DNA of 64,000 nt from Arctic95D-9 sp037190325 (GCA_037190325.1 JBBCIU010000004.1:135456-199455), one strand, 5' to 3'; positions 16,531 through 26,191 are shown, counted from the stretch's first letter. Translations and numbers: made by a program. Notes: generated by a model not told the origin, from the sequence alone.

Positions 16531-17904
16531 ATGAACAAGACGACCGCCATCATTTTCTTTGGAATCATCCTCGTCGGGTTGGCGATTTCCCTGTTCACCT
16601 TGAGAGGGTGCGGAAAGAAGGAGGAACTGGCGGCGATTCCGGCGGGGATCGCCTCCGTCCCCGCCGAAGAGCGAACGTCCCCGCCGACCGGGGAAGCGAA
16701 GAGCGACCGTGCTCCGGAAGGGGACTCCGAGCCTCCCGCTCCGGCGACGCCGGTTCCCGCTCCCACGGCGGCGGCTCCCGTGACGTCGCCCTTCCGCTCT
16801 CCCGCGGCGGCGGTGGCGGCGCTCGCCGAGAGGGTCGGAGCGAAGGACTTCGAAGGCTTCGCCAAGCTCGTCGGACCGTCGGCTCTCGTCGAACCGGTCC
16901 GGGGGGAGGTCAAGGCTCTCGTCGAGAACTCGGATCTGACGCTCGACCCCTCCAATCCGCAAGTCGAGATCTCGAAATCGGCGGAGGGTCTCCGTTGGGC
17001 TCTCAACTTCGTTCCCGTTTCGGGAGAGAAGAGCGCCCGCCAGCTCTACGCCGACTTGAAGGAGGCGGAGGATGGAAGCGTCGAAATCGCCAAGGTCAGC
17101 TTGCCCTTGGAGCCTTCCGTCTCGCCCGGGGGAGCGTCTTCCACGTCTGCCGCAGGGAGCGCCGCCGTCAGCCCGGCCGATGCGCTCACGGTGGCCCATA
17201 CCTTCTCGAAGGCGGTGGTCGAGCGCGACTTCAAGACCGCCCGCGAGCTCGCGGATCCCGGCTCCGTCACCGACGAGCGCGTCGCCGCCCTCATGATCGC
17301 GATCGAGGAGGGCGAATTCGAGTTGCGGACAGAGCGCCCCTTTGTCGTCACTCTCGCCCGCGAGGACATCACGTGGGTGCTTGCCCGCATCCAATCGGAG
17401 GGCATGGCCTCGGAGTTCGCCGTCGAGCTGGGTAAGGTCGGCGAAGCGTGGAAGGTCAACGGCCTCACCTTCTCGAAGGTGCTGTCCGCCCTCTCCGAAG
17501 CGGCGGGCGGAGGCGACATCGCCTACAGCCCGATCGTCGAGGATCCGGCCGGCGGCGATTCGCTCGTGCTCTACTTCGAGTTCGACGACTCCGGGCTCAC
17601 TTCGCGGACGAAGCGGCAGCTCGCGATCGTCGCCGACATCCTCAAGCAGGGGCAGGAGCGGGTCATCCGGATCAACGGGCACACCGATTCCCTGGGGAGC
17701 GCAGACTACAACATCGGTCTGAGCGACCGCCGTGCCGAGTCGATCCGCAAGGAACTCGTCGCCAACGGGGTGAAACCCGAGCAGGTCGTGACCGAGGCCT
17801 TCGGTGCGGCGAAGCCGCGCAAGCCCAACTTCCTTCCCGACGGCTCCGACAATCCCAAGGGCCGTTCCGAGAATCGCCGCGCCGAGGTGCTGCTCGATTT
17901 CTGA
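16531..17904 (+). CDS. OmpA family protein with N-terminal membrane anchor
   Basis: A 457-residue protein. It begins with a hydrophobic segment (about 6-25) followed by LRGCGKKEE; the cysteine could be a lipobox site although Arg at the preceding position is atypical, so a transmembrane anchor is equally likely. A Pro/Ala-rich linker leads to two repeated NTF2-like/DUF-type regions (about 85-190 and 225-330, both containing sequence of the type VAHTFSKAVVERDFKTA), then a C-terminal OmpA peptidoglycan-binding domain (about 345-457) with INGHTDSLGSADYN and LSDRRAESI. It should tether the envelope to peptidoglycan. It precedes the sucCD operon by 115 bases. Confidence 0.87.
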   Translation: MNKTTAIIFFGIILVGLAISLFTLRGCGKKEELAAIPAGIASVPAEERTSPPTGEAKSDRAPEGDSEPPAPATPVPAPTAAAPVTSPFRSPAAAVAALAERVGAKDFEGFAKLVGPSALVEPVRGEVKALVENSDLTLDPSNPQVEISKSAEGLRWALNFVPVSGEKSARQLYADLKEAEDGSVEIAKVSLPLEPSVSPGGASSTSAAGSAAVSPADALTVAHTFSKAVVERDFKTARELADPGSVTDERVAALMIAIEEGEFELRTERPFVVTLAREDITWVLARIQSEGMASEFAVELGKVGEAWKVNGLTFSKVLSALSEAAGGGDIAYSPIVEDPAGGDSLVLYFEFDDSGLTSRTKRQLAIVADILKQGQERVIRINGHTDSLGSADYNIGLSDRRAESIRKELVANGVKPEQVVTEAFGAAKPRKPNFLPDGSDNPKGRSENRRAEVLLDF

Positions 17905-17958
17905 GCAAGTCCGCGCACATGTGGCGCAATCGCTGCATGGGATCGCGACAGTTCCACC

Positions 17959-18008
17959 TTGACCTGTGGAAGCGCCTCCGTAAGTTGCCGCGCCCGTCGC
18001 CGGGCGCG
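17959..18008 (+). promoter_or_regulatory. Possible promoter and GC hairpin in the sucC leader
   Basis: TTGACC (17959-17964) is spaced 16 bases from TAAGTT (17981-17986), a fair -35 and a weak -10. Immediately after comes a perfect eight-base-pair GC hairpin, CGCGCCCG-TCGC-CGGGCGCG (17989-18008), ending 11 bases before the sucC ATG. It would occupy the ribosome-binding region; there is no clear Shine-Dalgarno sequence otherwise. Alternatively it is the terminator of the OmpA gene, lacking a T-run. Confidence 0.4.
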
Positions 18009-18019
18009 TCCTCCGCTCC

Positions 18020-19201
18020 ATGAACATCCACGAATACCAGGCCAAGGAACTTTTCGAAAAATTCGGCGTCCCCACGCCCAAAGGACGCGTCGCGGAGACG
18101 GCGGAGCAGGCCAGGGCGGCCGCCTCCGAAATCGGTTCGAACATCGTCGTGAAGGCCCAGGTCCATGCGGGCGGCCGGGGCAAGGGCACCTTCAAGAATG
18201 GTTTCAAAGGCGGCGTCCATGTCGTCCAGACGGCCGAAGAGGCGGCCGACATCGCCGCCAAGATGATCGGGCAGACGCTCGTCACCCATCAGACCGGCGA
18301 AGAGGGGAAACTCGTGGGCAAGGTGATGGTCGCCGATGCCGTCGAGATCGAGAAGGAATACTACCTCGCCATCCTCATGGACCGCGAGAGCCGTTCGCCC
18401 GTCGTCGTCGCCAGCACCGAAGGCGGAGTGAACATCGAGGAAGTCGCCGCCGAAACTCCCGACAAGATCTTCCACCAGGCCGTCCATCCCCTCCTCGGGC
18501 TCCAGCCCTACGAGGTGCGCAAGCTTTCCTCCAAGCTCGGCTTCGGCGGCGACCAGGCGAAGCAGTTCGCCAAGCTCCTCTCCGCGCTCTACCGTCTCTT
18601 CATCGAGTGCGACTGCTCCATGGTGGAGATCAACCCGCTCGTGACCACGCCCGACGGCCGTGTCCTCGCTCTCGACGCGAAGTTCGACTTCGACGACAAC
18701 GCCCTCTACCGCCACCCCGACATCGCCGCGCTCCACGATCCCACCGAGGAGGATCCCCGCGAGGTCGAGGCGGCGAAGTACCACCTCAACTACATCGGTC
18801 TCGACGGCAACATCGCCTGCCTCGTCAACGGCGCCGGCCTCGCCATGGCGACGATGGACATCATCAAGCACTGCGGCGGCGAGCCCGCCAATTTCCTCGA
18901 CGTGGGCGGCGGCGCCTCGCAGGAGCAGGTCACGAACGCCTTCAAGATCATTCTCGGCGACCCGAACGTGAAGGCCATCCTCGTGAACATCTTCGGCGGC
19001 ATCATGGACTGCGACGTCATCGCCAAGGGCATCGTCGCCGCCTGCAAGGAGGTCGAGTTGGGCATTCCCCTTGTCGTCCGTCTCGAGGGCAACAACGTGG
19101 AGGCCGGCAAGCGCACCCTCGCCGAGTCCGACGTCGCCCTCATCTCCGCCGACACTCTTGCAGACGCCGCCGAGAAAGCGGTGGCGGCCATCGCGGCGTG
19201 A
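18020..19201 (+). CDS. sucC: Succinyl-CoA synthetase (ADP-forming) beta subunit
   Basis: A 393-residue ATP-grasp protein starting MNIHEYQAKELFEKFGVP, the typical SucC N-terminus. It makes the nucleotide-binding subunit of the TCA enzyme interconverting succinyl-CoA and succinate plus ATP. The ATP-grasp domain spans about 5-230 (VVKAQVHAGGRGKG is the conserved lysine/glycine loop; CSMVEINPLV contributes metal ligands), and the C-terminal CoA-ligase domain contains the conserved FLDVGGGA and VNIFGGIMDCD motifs. It is followed 31 bases later by sucD and then by citrate synthase. Confidence 0.96.
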   Translation: MNIHEYQAKELFEKFGVPTPKGRVAETAEQARAAASEIGSNIVVKAQVHAGGRGKGTFKNGFKGGVHVVQTAEEAADIAAKMIGQTLVTHQTGEEGKLVGKVMVADAVEIEKEYYLAILMDRESRSPVVVASTEGGVNIEEVAAETPDKIFHQAVHPLLGLQPYEVRKLSSKLGFGGDQAKQFAKLLSALYRLFIECDCSMVEINPLVTTPDGRVLALDAKFDFDDNALYRHPDIAALHDPTEEDPREVEAAKYHLNYIGLDGNIACLVNGAGLAMATMDIIKHCGGEPANFLDVGGGASQEQVTNAFKIILGDPNVKAILVNIFGGIMDCDVIAKGIVAACKEVELGIPLVVRLEGNNVEAGKRTLAESDVALISADTLADAAEKAVAAIAA

Positions 19202-19232
19202 ATCCTGAAAACTGCCACCCGAACACTTCCCC

Positions 19233-20126
19233 ATGTCCATCCTCGTTGACGAAAACACGAAGATCCTCGTTCAAGGGATCACCGGCTCCTTCGGCGGACG
19301 CCACGCCCAGCTCAGCCTCGACTACGGCACGCAGCTCGTCGCCGGGGTGACGCCGGGCAAGGGCGGTCAGCTCTTCGCCGACCGCGTCCCCATCTTCGAC
19401 ACCGTTGCCGAGGCGGTCGAGGTCACGGGCGCGACCGTGTCCGCGATCTTCGTCCCGCCGCCCTTTGCCGGCGACGCCATCCTCGAGGCGGTCGATGCGG
19501 GCTGCGAGCTCGTCGTCGCCATCACCGAAGGCATTCCCGTGATGGACATGATGCGCGTGCGCGCCGCGATGGAGGGCAAGAAGGCCCGCCTCATCGGACC
19601 GAACTGTCCCGGCATCGTCACTCCGGGCCTCGGCAAGGATTCCCACGGCGGCTGCCGCATCGGCATCGCCCCCGGCTACATCCACAAGCGGGGCAAGGTC
19701 GGCGTCGTCTCCCGCAGCGGCACCCTCACCTACGAGGCGGTCTGGCAGCTCACCAACCTCGGGCTTGGCCAGAGCACCTGCGTCGGCATCGGTGGCGATC
19801 CGATCAACGGCACCACCCACCTCGACGTCCTCAAGATGTTCAACGACGATCCCGAGACCGAGGCCATCATCATGATCGGCGAGATCGGGGGCTCGAACGA
19901 GGAGATCGCCGCGGCCTGGGCCAAGGAGAACTGCCGGAAGCCCATGGCCGCCTTCATCGCCGGGGCCACCGCGCCTCCCGGCCGCCGCATGGGGCACGCC
20001 GGAGCGATCGTCTCGGGTGGAAAGGGCACCGCCGAAGCGAAGATCGAAGCCCTCCGCGACGCCGGCATCGAAGTGGCGAAGAATCCTTCCGACATGGGTC
20101 AGGCCCTTGTCCGCGCCATGGGCTGA
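19233..20126 (+). CDS. sucD: Succinyl-CoA synthetase alpha subunit
   Basis: A 297-residue subunit carrying the CoA-binding Rossmann domain (VQGITGSFGGRH near residues 13-24) and the phosphorylated catalytic His255 in GHAGAIVSGG. GPNCPGIVTPG (122-132) and GVVSRSGTLTYE are also conserved family motifs. With SucC it forms the TCA-cycle ligase. It lies between sucC (31 bases upstream) and the citrate synthase gene (67 bases downstream), all in one direction. Confidence 0.96.
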   Translation: MSILVDENTKILVQGITGSFGGRHAQLSLDYGTQLVAGVTPGKGGQLFADRVPIFDTVAEAVEVTGATVSAIFVPPPFAGDAILEAVDAGCELVVAITEGIPVMDMMRVRAAMEGKKARLIGPNCPGIVTPGLGKDSHGGCRIGIAPGYIHKRGKVGVVSRSGTLTYEAVWQLTNLGLGQSTCVGIGGDPINGTTHLDVLKMFNDDPETEAIIMIGEIGGSNEEIAAAWAKENCRKPMAAFIAGATAPPGRRMGHAGAIVSGGKGTAEAKIEALRDAGIEVAKNPSDMGQALVRAMG

Positions 20127-20193
20127 GGAAAGGGACGCGGAAAACGCTTCCGGGATTGATCCCGAAGCATCGATTTCATAGAAAGAGCAACTT

Positions 20194-21330
20194 ATGTCGG
20201 ACAAACCGGAATATTCGAAGGGACTGGAGGGGGTCATCGCAAACGAGTCCTGCCTCAGCGACGTGCAAGGCCAAGCTGGGATCCTTCGCTATCTCGGTTA
20301 CAACATCCAGGATCTCGTCGAGCAATGCACCTTCGAGGAGGTCATGTTCCTTCTCCATCGGCGCAAGCTCCCGACACAGGCCGAACTGGATGGGTTCACC
20401 AGGAACCTCCGCTCCCACCGCCATCTGCCGCAGGGGGTGATCGATTTCCTCAAATCCGCGCCGAAGGAAGCCGCGCCCATGGACGTGCTCCGCACCGGCG
20501 TCAGCATGCTGGGGCTCTACGACCGCCGCGGAGGCGATCAGGACCGTGCCCTCAACGAGGACCGCGCCATGGCCATCTGCGCGACCATGCCGATGATGGT
20601 CGCCCATTTCCATCGCGCCCGGCAAGGGCTCGACCTCATGCCCGTGCGCGACGACCTCAGCGAGGCGGCGCACTTCCTCTATCTCGTCAACGGCCAGGTC
20701 CCGGGGGAGGAGGCGACCCGCACCCTCGACGCCGCCTACACCCTGCACGCCGACCACGGCATGAACGCCTCGACCTTCAGTGCGCGCGTCACCGTCGCGA
20801 CGCTGTCGGACCTCTACTCGGCGATCACCTCGGCGATCGGAACCTTGAAGGGCCCCCTTCACGGCGGGGCCAACGAAGGCGTCATCCACATGCTGCAGGA
20901 GATCGGCAGCCTCGACAAAGTCGACGCCTACATCGACGACGCCCTTGAGAACAAGCGCAAGATCATGGGCATCGGCCACCGCGTCTACCGCACGCTCGAC
21001 CCACGGGCTCCCTTCCTCCGGAAGATGGCGGTGAAGCTCACCAAGGAGCTCGGCGAGACGAAGTGGATCGACATGTCCGAGCGCATCGCCGGATTGATGA
21101 AGGAGCGGAAGAACCTGAACGCCAACGTCGATTTCTATTCGGCCACGGTCTACTACTCCCTCGGCATCCCCACCGATCTCTTCACGCCCATCTTCGCGAT
21201 CTCCCGCGCCGCCGGCTGGACCGCCCAGGTTCTCGAGCAGCTCGACGACAACCGTCTCTACCGCCCGCTCACGCTCTATACCGGCCCCACCGAGGACCAG
21301 CCCATCGTTCCGATCTCGGAGCGAGGCTGA
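20194..21330 (+). CDS. gltA: Citrate synthase
   Basis: A 378-residue citrate synthase family enzyme, condensing acetyl-CoA and oxaloacetate. The catalytic residues are visible: His223 in GPLHGGANE, His262 in GIGHRVYRT and Asp313 in NVDFYSATVYYSLGIP; HADHGMNAST (185-194) is also conserved. The length is that of the short dimeric (Gram-positive/archaeal type) group rather than the roughly 430-residue hexameric GltA of enterobacteria, so 2-methylcitrate synthase is an alternative, but no propionate genes are nearby. Placement directly after sucCD argues for the TCA role. Confidence 0.93.
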   Translation: MSDKPEYSKGLEGVIANESCLSDVQGQAGILRYLGYNIQDLVEQCTFEEVMFLLHRRKLPTQAELDGFTRNLRSHRHLPQGVIDFLKSAPKEAAPMDVLRTGVSMLGLYDRRGGDQDRALNEDRAMAICATMPMMVAHFHRARQGLDLMPVRDDLSEAAHFLYLVNGQVPGEEATRTLDAAYTLHADHGMNASTFSARVTVATLSDLYSAITSAIGTLKGPLHGGANEGVIHMLQEIGSLDKVDAYIDDALENKRKIMGIGHRVYRTLDPRAPFLRKMAVKLTKELGETKWIDMSERIAGLMKERKNLNANVDFYSATVYYSLGIPTDLFTPIFAISRAAGWTAQVLEQLDDNRLYRPLTLYTGPTEDQPIVPISERG

Positions 21331-21481
21331 GCCAGGCGAAAGTCTTTCCCGGCGTGGCGCTGAACAGGGTTCTCCGCGTCACTCGACCCTGCCTGGTCTT
21401 CTCTTCGGTCGGGCGGCCTGCCCGCAAGGCGCACGCGTCTTCCCGAGCTGGTGCCACCGGAGCGGCTCCGCTCTCCTGGGC

Positions 21482-22783
21482 CTAACCGACGTCCTCGACG
21501 CGCAGCAGGACGGGGCGGTCGCGGACGCAGTCGAGCGACGCGACCCGTTCGAGGGCGGAGAGGACGGTGCCGTAGGGAGCGTAGTGCAGCATCAGGACGA
21601 TGGCGGCGTACTGCTCGTCATGGTCTTCGGGCTGGATCACGGAGAGGATGCCGACTCCGCCTTCGCCGAGGACGGTGGCGATGCGGGCGAGGACGCCGGG
21701 ACGGTCCTCGGCCTCGACGCGGAGATAGTATTTCGAGACGCTCTCTCCGACGGGCAGGGTTTCGCCGTAGAGCGAATGGGTCACGAGACCCGAGCCGAGG
21801 GCTGGCTGGGTCCACATCGCGGCGTCGGCGATGTCGGCGATGACGGAGCTGGAAGTGGGGTCCTGCCCCGCGCCCGATCCGTAGAAGAGGGTTTCCCCGA
21901 CGATGTCGCCCCGGACCATCACCGCGTTGTAGGCCCCCTTGACGGAGGCAAGGATGTGTTTCGAGGGGAGGAGGGAGGGTTGCACCCGGACCTCGATGGA
22001 GCCCGACTCCTCGTGCAGCCGGATCACGCCGAGCAGTTTGATCGTGTAGCCGAGCCGGGCGGCGAAGGCGATATCCTCGGCGCGGATGCTCTCGATGCCC
22101 TCGACCTGGATGCGGTCGCAGGGGACCCAGCGCCCGTAGCTGAGCGAGGCGAGGACGATCGCCTTGTGCGCCGCATCCCAACCGTTCACGTCGAGGGTCG
22201 GGTCTGCTTCGGCGTAGCCGAGCGACTGGGCTTCGGCGAGGGCGGATCCGTAGGTGAGGCCCGCCTCGGTCATGCGGGTGAGGATGTAGTTGGAGGTGCC
22301 GTTGATGATGCCGACGACCGACTGGATGTGGTTGCCGATGAGCGATTCCTGGACCGCCTTGATGATGGGGATGCCGCCGGCGACGGCGGCCTCGTAGTGG
22401 ATGGGGCGGCCGCAGGCCTCGGCGATGGCGAAGAGCTCCTGGCCGCGTTCGGCGAGAAGGGCCTTGTTTCCCGTGACGACGGCCTTGCCTTTCTCCAAGG
22501 CGGCTTTGACGAGGTCGAAGGCTTGGCCGGTGCCTCCGATCAGCTCGACGACGATGTCGATGGCGGGATCCTCGACGAGATCGGCCAAGTCGGTGGTGAC
22601 CCTTTCCGCGGGGAGTCCGACGGAGCGGACCTTGCCGGGATCGCGCACGGCGATGCGGGCGATCTCGAGATGATAGCCCGTGCGTTCGCGGAGCAGGTGG
22701 CGGTTCTTCGCGAGGTTCTTGTAGACGCCCGCGCCGACGTTTCCGAAACCAGCAAGTCCGATCTTGAGGGTGGGTACCGACAT
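21482..22783 (-). CDS. hom: Homoserine dehydrogenase
   Basis: A 433-residue enzyme reducing aspartate semialdehyde to homoserine, the branch point to threonine and methionine. The ATG at 22783 gives MSVPTLKIGLAGFGNVGAGV, placing the Rossmann motif (Gly12, Gly14, Gly17) at the N-terminus; the open frame extends upstream but without support. The homoserine dehydrogenase signature region (AYAEADPTLDVNGWDAAHKAIVL, split by length here) is intact, and a C-terminal ACT domain (about 350-425, YLRVEAEDRPGVLARIA) provides likely feedback control by threonine. It is convergent with citrate synthase and divergent from a DUF1080 gene. Confidence 0.95.
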   Translation of the reverse strand: MSVPTLKIGLAGFGNVGAGVYKNLAKNRHLLRERTGYHLEIARIAVRDPGKVRSVGLPAERVTTDLADLVEDPAIDIVVELIGGTGQAFDLVKAALEKGKAVVTGNKALLAERGQELFAIAEACGRPIHYEAAVAGGIPIIKAVQESLIGNHIQSVVGIINGTSNYILTRMTEAGLTYGSALAEAQSLGYAEADPTLDVNGWDAAHKAIVLASLSYGRWVPCDRIQVEGIESIRAEDIAFAARLGYTIKLLGVIRLHEESGSIEVRVQPSLLPSKHILASVKGAYNAVMVRGDIVGETLFYGSGAGQDPTSSSVIADIADAAMWTQPALGSGLVTHSLYGETLPVGESVSKYYLRVEAEDRPGVLARIATVLGEGGVGILSVIQPEDHDEQYAAIVLMLHYAPYGTVLSALERVASLDCVRDRPVLLRVEDVG

Positions 22784-22878
22784 GGGCGCAACCAAAGGAT
22801 GCGGAATCCCCGGAAGCAACCGGATTCTTCGCCTCTCCCGCGCATCTCCGCCGTTGCGCGGACCGGAGCGCTCGGGCA

Positions 22879-23586
22879 ATGTCTTCGTCCATGAAAAACG
22901 CCTCTCTGCCCGCCTTCCTTGCCCTTGCCGCGACTTTCTCCCTAGCCGTCGATTCCCTCCGCGCCGAGGAGGGTTTCATCGAACTCTTCAACGGCAAGGA
23001 TCTCGATGGATGGACCCCGTCTTCGGAGAACCCGGAGTCCTTTTCCGTGAAGGACGGGGTTCTCGTCGTGAAGGGCGGAAAGAGCCACCTTTTCTATAGC
23101 GGCGCGGTGAAGGACGCGAAGTTCAGGAACTTCGAGCTGAAAGTGCGCGCCAAGACCTTCCCGGGCGCGAACAGCGGCGTCTATTTCCACACCGCCCTGC
23201 AGGCGGAAGGCTGGCCCGAGCAGGGGTACGAGTGCCAGGTGAACTCGACCCACAAGGATCCCAAGAAGACCGGCAGCCTCTACGGGGTGAAGAACATCGT
23301 CGTCCTCAAGGAGGGCGAGGACGTGCCCAAGGGAGGCGATGCGGAGGTTCGGGAGAAAGCCCCCAGCACCGACGGCGAATGGTTCGACTACCACATCACG
23401 GTGCAGGGCAGGCGTGTCGTCATCCGAGTGAACGGGGAGGTCACGGTCGACTATACCGAGCCCGAAGGCGGTCCCGCCTCCCCCGGATTCCCCGGACGCA
23501 AGCTCGGCGAGGGGACCTTCGCCATCCAAGCCCACGACCCGGACAGCGAAGTCCACTACGAGCGCTTCGCCGTCAAGCCGTTGTGA
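22879..23586 (+). CDS. Secreted DUF1080 protein (3-keto-disaccharide hydrolase-like)
   Basis: A 235-residue exported protein. The signal peptide is clear (starting at Met1 or at Met5, MKNASLPAFLALAATFSLA). The mature protein is one concanavalin-like jelly-roll domain of the DUF1080/PF06439 family with the typical opening FIELFNGKDLDGWTP and later NSGVYFHT and YECQVNSTH motifs. Characterised members hydrolyse 3-keto-glycosides made by sugar 3-dehydrogenases. The family is greatly expanded in Planctomycetes and Verrucomicrobia. A second family member lies at 27659. It shares a 95-base divergent promoter region with the homoserine dehydrogenase gene. Confidence 0.9.
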   Translation: MSSSMKNASLPAFLALAATFSLAVDSLRAEEGFIELFNGKDLDGWTPSSENPESFSVKDGVLVVKGGKSHLFYSGAVKDAKFRNFELKVRAKTFPGANSGVYFHTALQAEGWPEQGYECQVNSTHKDPKKTGSLYGVKNIVVLKEGEDVPKGGDAEVREKAPSTDGEWFDYHITVQGRRVVIRVNGEVTVDYTEPEGGPASPGFPGRKLGEGTFAIQAHDPDSEVHYERFAVKPL

Positions 23587-23725
23587 GCCTGCCCTGGTGC
23601 CTCCATCTCCGGCCGCGCCCCGGTATTTTTCGGTGGGCGAAGGCGGATGTCACAAAATGGGCTCGCCAAGATCAAGGGAGTTGGGGATAATTCCCTCTCC
23701 CGTCCATCCAGCCCCCTTTGCGCCT

Positions 23726-26191
23726 ATGAGCATTCCCGAACTCACCGCCTCGCTTGCAGCCGCCCCCGGCAACTGGGAGTTGCGGCTCCAGCTCGTGCAG
23801 GCGCTAGTCGCCGACGGCCGTCACGAGGAGGCCGTGGAAGTCGTCAACCAGGGTGAGGCGATTCCGCACGAGGCCGCGCCGTGGCTGGCGGCAGCGAAGA
23901 CCTACGCCGCCGTCGGCGCGATCGAGCAGGCCGGCGATCTCGTCGCCACGGCGCTCGAGATCGACCCGAATTTCGAGCCTGCCCTCGCCTACCGAAAGGA
24001 GCTCGCCGCCCTCGCTCCGCAGGGCCCGGTGGCTCTCACCGACGAAGATCTCGAGGATGAGGGCGGGGTCGCCGTCCCCGTGGCCAAGGAGGCGGTTCCT
24101 CTTGTCCGGAAGGCCGGCGACGGCGCGTCTGCCACGCCCATTGCCCTGCCGAAAGTCTCCTTCTCCAACACCGAGATGGAGGCCCTCAAGGAGGCGGAGG
24201 AAGCGGTGAAGCGCCGTCGGGAGACCGTTCTCCGCCGCGACAAGTTCAATGCGCTGACGATCACCGTGCTCATCCACATCGCGCTTTTCGTCGCCCTGAC
24301 CTTTGTCGCGACGCAGACGCCGCCCCGCATTCCGCCGCAGATCGTCGCCGCCGCGGCGCCGGCGGCCCAGTCTCAGCAGCAGCAGATCGACAACGTGAAG
24401 ATGAACCGCACCTCCACCGGACCGGCGGCGGCGGCGAACACCGCGGTGCTGAGCATCGTTTCCTCGAGCGCGAGTTCGTCCTTCTCGGTCGCCAGTTCCG
24501 ATGCGCCTGTCGCCGACGTGGCGATGGGGGCGGGCGGAGGAGTGGGTTCGGCCATGGGAGTGGGGGGGATCGGGGGGATCGGCTTCAATCCCTCCGTCAG
24601 CCTTGGCGTGTCGACCTCCTCCACGTCGAAGATGATGTTCGGCCAGGCCATGGAGATGAAGGGCGAGGTTCTCGGCGTGATCCTCGACGTCTCCGGGTCG
24701 ATGGCCGAGTTCCTTCCCGCCGTCGTCCGCGAGGTGGACCGGAACTTCAAGGATTCCCCCGTGGTCTACGTCAAGAACATGCTTCTCACCCAGCAGAGCC
24801 GCGAGGGCGAGGTGCGCCTCATCGTGCCCGAGGAGGTGATTCCCTTCCATCCGGAATACAAGACGCACACTCCCTACTGGTTCCTCTGGCACGATCTCCC
24901 GCGCAAGGCTCCGCAGCGCTACGTGGACCGCCTCATCGAGACGTTCAAGACCCGGCCGAACCAGTTTCTCAGCACCGGCCAGGGGTGGAACGGCACCAGC
25001 CTCGTCGCCGCGATCGATTTCCTCATGGAGGAGAAGATCGACGCGCTCTACATCTTCTCCGATTTCGCGGACTTCGTCGACGAGGACATCGCCGCCGAGC
25101 TGGGGCAGAAGCTGGGTCGTCGGAAGATCCGGACCTACGTGCAGCCCGCCGAACAGAGGACGGAGTTCCTCGACATCATGACGAAGAGGGTCTCGAGCAA
25201 GACCCTCGGTCGCCAGATGCCTTCTCTCGTCTCGCTGCTCCGTGGCGGCGAGGAGACCGAGGTCACCTCCCTGATGCGCAAGAACCGCGACGCCGACGTC
25301 GCCGCGGTCGCCACTCTGAACGTGAAGCTCGCGACCCCGCGCACCACGATCTCCAGCGATGCCTTCTACAGCTTCAAGCCGAGCAAGGACTGGACCGAGA
25401 TCCATCGTCTCTCCGAACCGGAGTACGACGCGGTGTTCTACGGCCCCGAAGCCCGCGCCGAAATCTTCCTCAAGGACGGCGAGGGGAACTACATCCAGAA
25501 TCCCATCACCTTCTTCTATCACAGCTGGAAGACGATTCCCGACCATCCGGATCCCCGCCACCGCGTGCGCCACCGCAAGTTCCTCCGTCTCGAGGAGCCG
25601 CCCAGCTTCGACGGCAAGGAGATCGTCTGGAAAATGGTGCTGGAGGACGAGCTGAAGTTCCGGGTCCATCTCTACCTCGGCCGCAAGGGCATGAACGCCA
25701 CCTACGTCGCACAGCCGCCCAACGACGGCACCAACGATTCGGCCCACATCTATTTCCGCATCCCCGCGCTGGCCACGGAGCGGGAGGATCGCTACTACGG
25801 CTTCGACTTCCCGGCCGAGGGGGTGAAGCTGGACCAGGTGCGCGAGGCCGTGAAAGGCAACGAAGTCATCTTCAATCTGCCCCGCCAGGACCGCGACCGC
25901 TTCATCAAGCAATGGGCCATTTCGGGCTTCGACATGGGCTACAACACGCGGAAGTACAACGAGCTGATCCGGCAGCTCCCCACCGGCATCCGGGATCTTG
26001 TCGTCCAGGGCCCCTCCTTCGGCCCCCGGAAGTTCCACGCCCGCACTACCAGCAGCAAAGTCCTCCTCAATGGCGGATCCGGTCGCCACGACATCGAGCC
26101 GTGGGAGAGCTTCTGGGCTTCGCTGCACCGCTCGGGCGACACGCGCGAGAAGTTCACCAAGACCGAGGCGATCGAGATCCAGATCGAGTGA
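23726..26191 (+). CDS. TPR-like, single-pass membrane protein with VWA-like domain
   Basis: An 821-residue protein. The ATG at 23726 is chosen since it begins a helical TPR-like repeat region (about 5-100). A transmembrane segment follows at about 175-195, after a basic stretch (KRRRETVLRRDK) that would keep the N-terminus cytoplasmic. Beyond it is a Ser/Gly-rich linker (about 200-300) and a von Willebrand A-like domain whose MIDAS motif DVSGS lies at 321-325 (LGVILDVSGSMAEF). The last 350 residues have no family I recognise and may be a beta-rich domain. VWA domains bind partners through a divalent metal; location here is the periplasm. Neighbours give no clear pathway. Confidence 0.75.
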   Translation: MSIPELTASLAAAPGNWELRLQLVQALVADGRHEEAVEVVNQGEAIPHEAAPWLAAAKTYAAVGAIEQAGDLVATALEIDPNFEPALAYRKELAALAPQGPVALTDEDLEDEGGVAVPVAKEAVPLVRKAGDGASATPIALPKVSFSNTEMEALKEAEEAVKRRRETVLRRDKFNALTITVLIHIALFVALTFVATQTPPRIPPQIVAAAAPAAQSQQQQIDNVKMNRTSTGPAAAANTAVLSIVSSSASSSFSVASSDAPVADVAMGAGGGVGSAMGVGGIGGIGFNPSVSLGVSTSSTSKMMFGQAMEMKGEVLGVILDVSGSMAEFLPAVVREVDRNFKDSPVVYVKNMLLTQQSREGEVRLIVPEEVIPFHPEYKTHTPYWFLWHDLPRKAPQRYVDRLIETFKTRPNQFLSTGQGWNGTSLVAAIDFLMEEKIDALYIFSDFADFVDEDIAAELGQKLGRRKIRTYVQPAEQRTEFLDIMTKRVSSKTLGRQMPSLVSLLRGGEETEVTSLMRKNRDADVAAVATLNVKLATPRTTISSDAFYSFKPSKDWTEIHRLSEPEYDAVFYGPEARAEIFLKDGEGNYIQNPITFFYHSWKTIPDHPDPRHRVRHRKFLRLEEPPSFDGKEIVWKMVLEDELKFRVHLYLGRKGMNATYVAQPPNDGTNDSAHIYFRIPALATEREDRYYGFDFPAEGVKLDQVREAVKGNEVIFNLPRQDRDRFIKQWAISGFDMGYNTRKYNELIRQLPTGIRDLVVQGPSFGPRKFHARTTSSKVLLNGGSGRHDIEPWESFWASLHRSGDTREKFTKTEAIEIQIE

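Noticed and set aside
21331..21481. A GC-rich hairpin between citrate synthase and homoserine dehydrogenase as a terminator
   Set aside because: Only a five-base stem (GAGCG/CGCTC) and no T-run; too weak to support.
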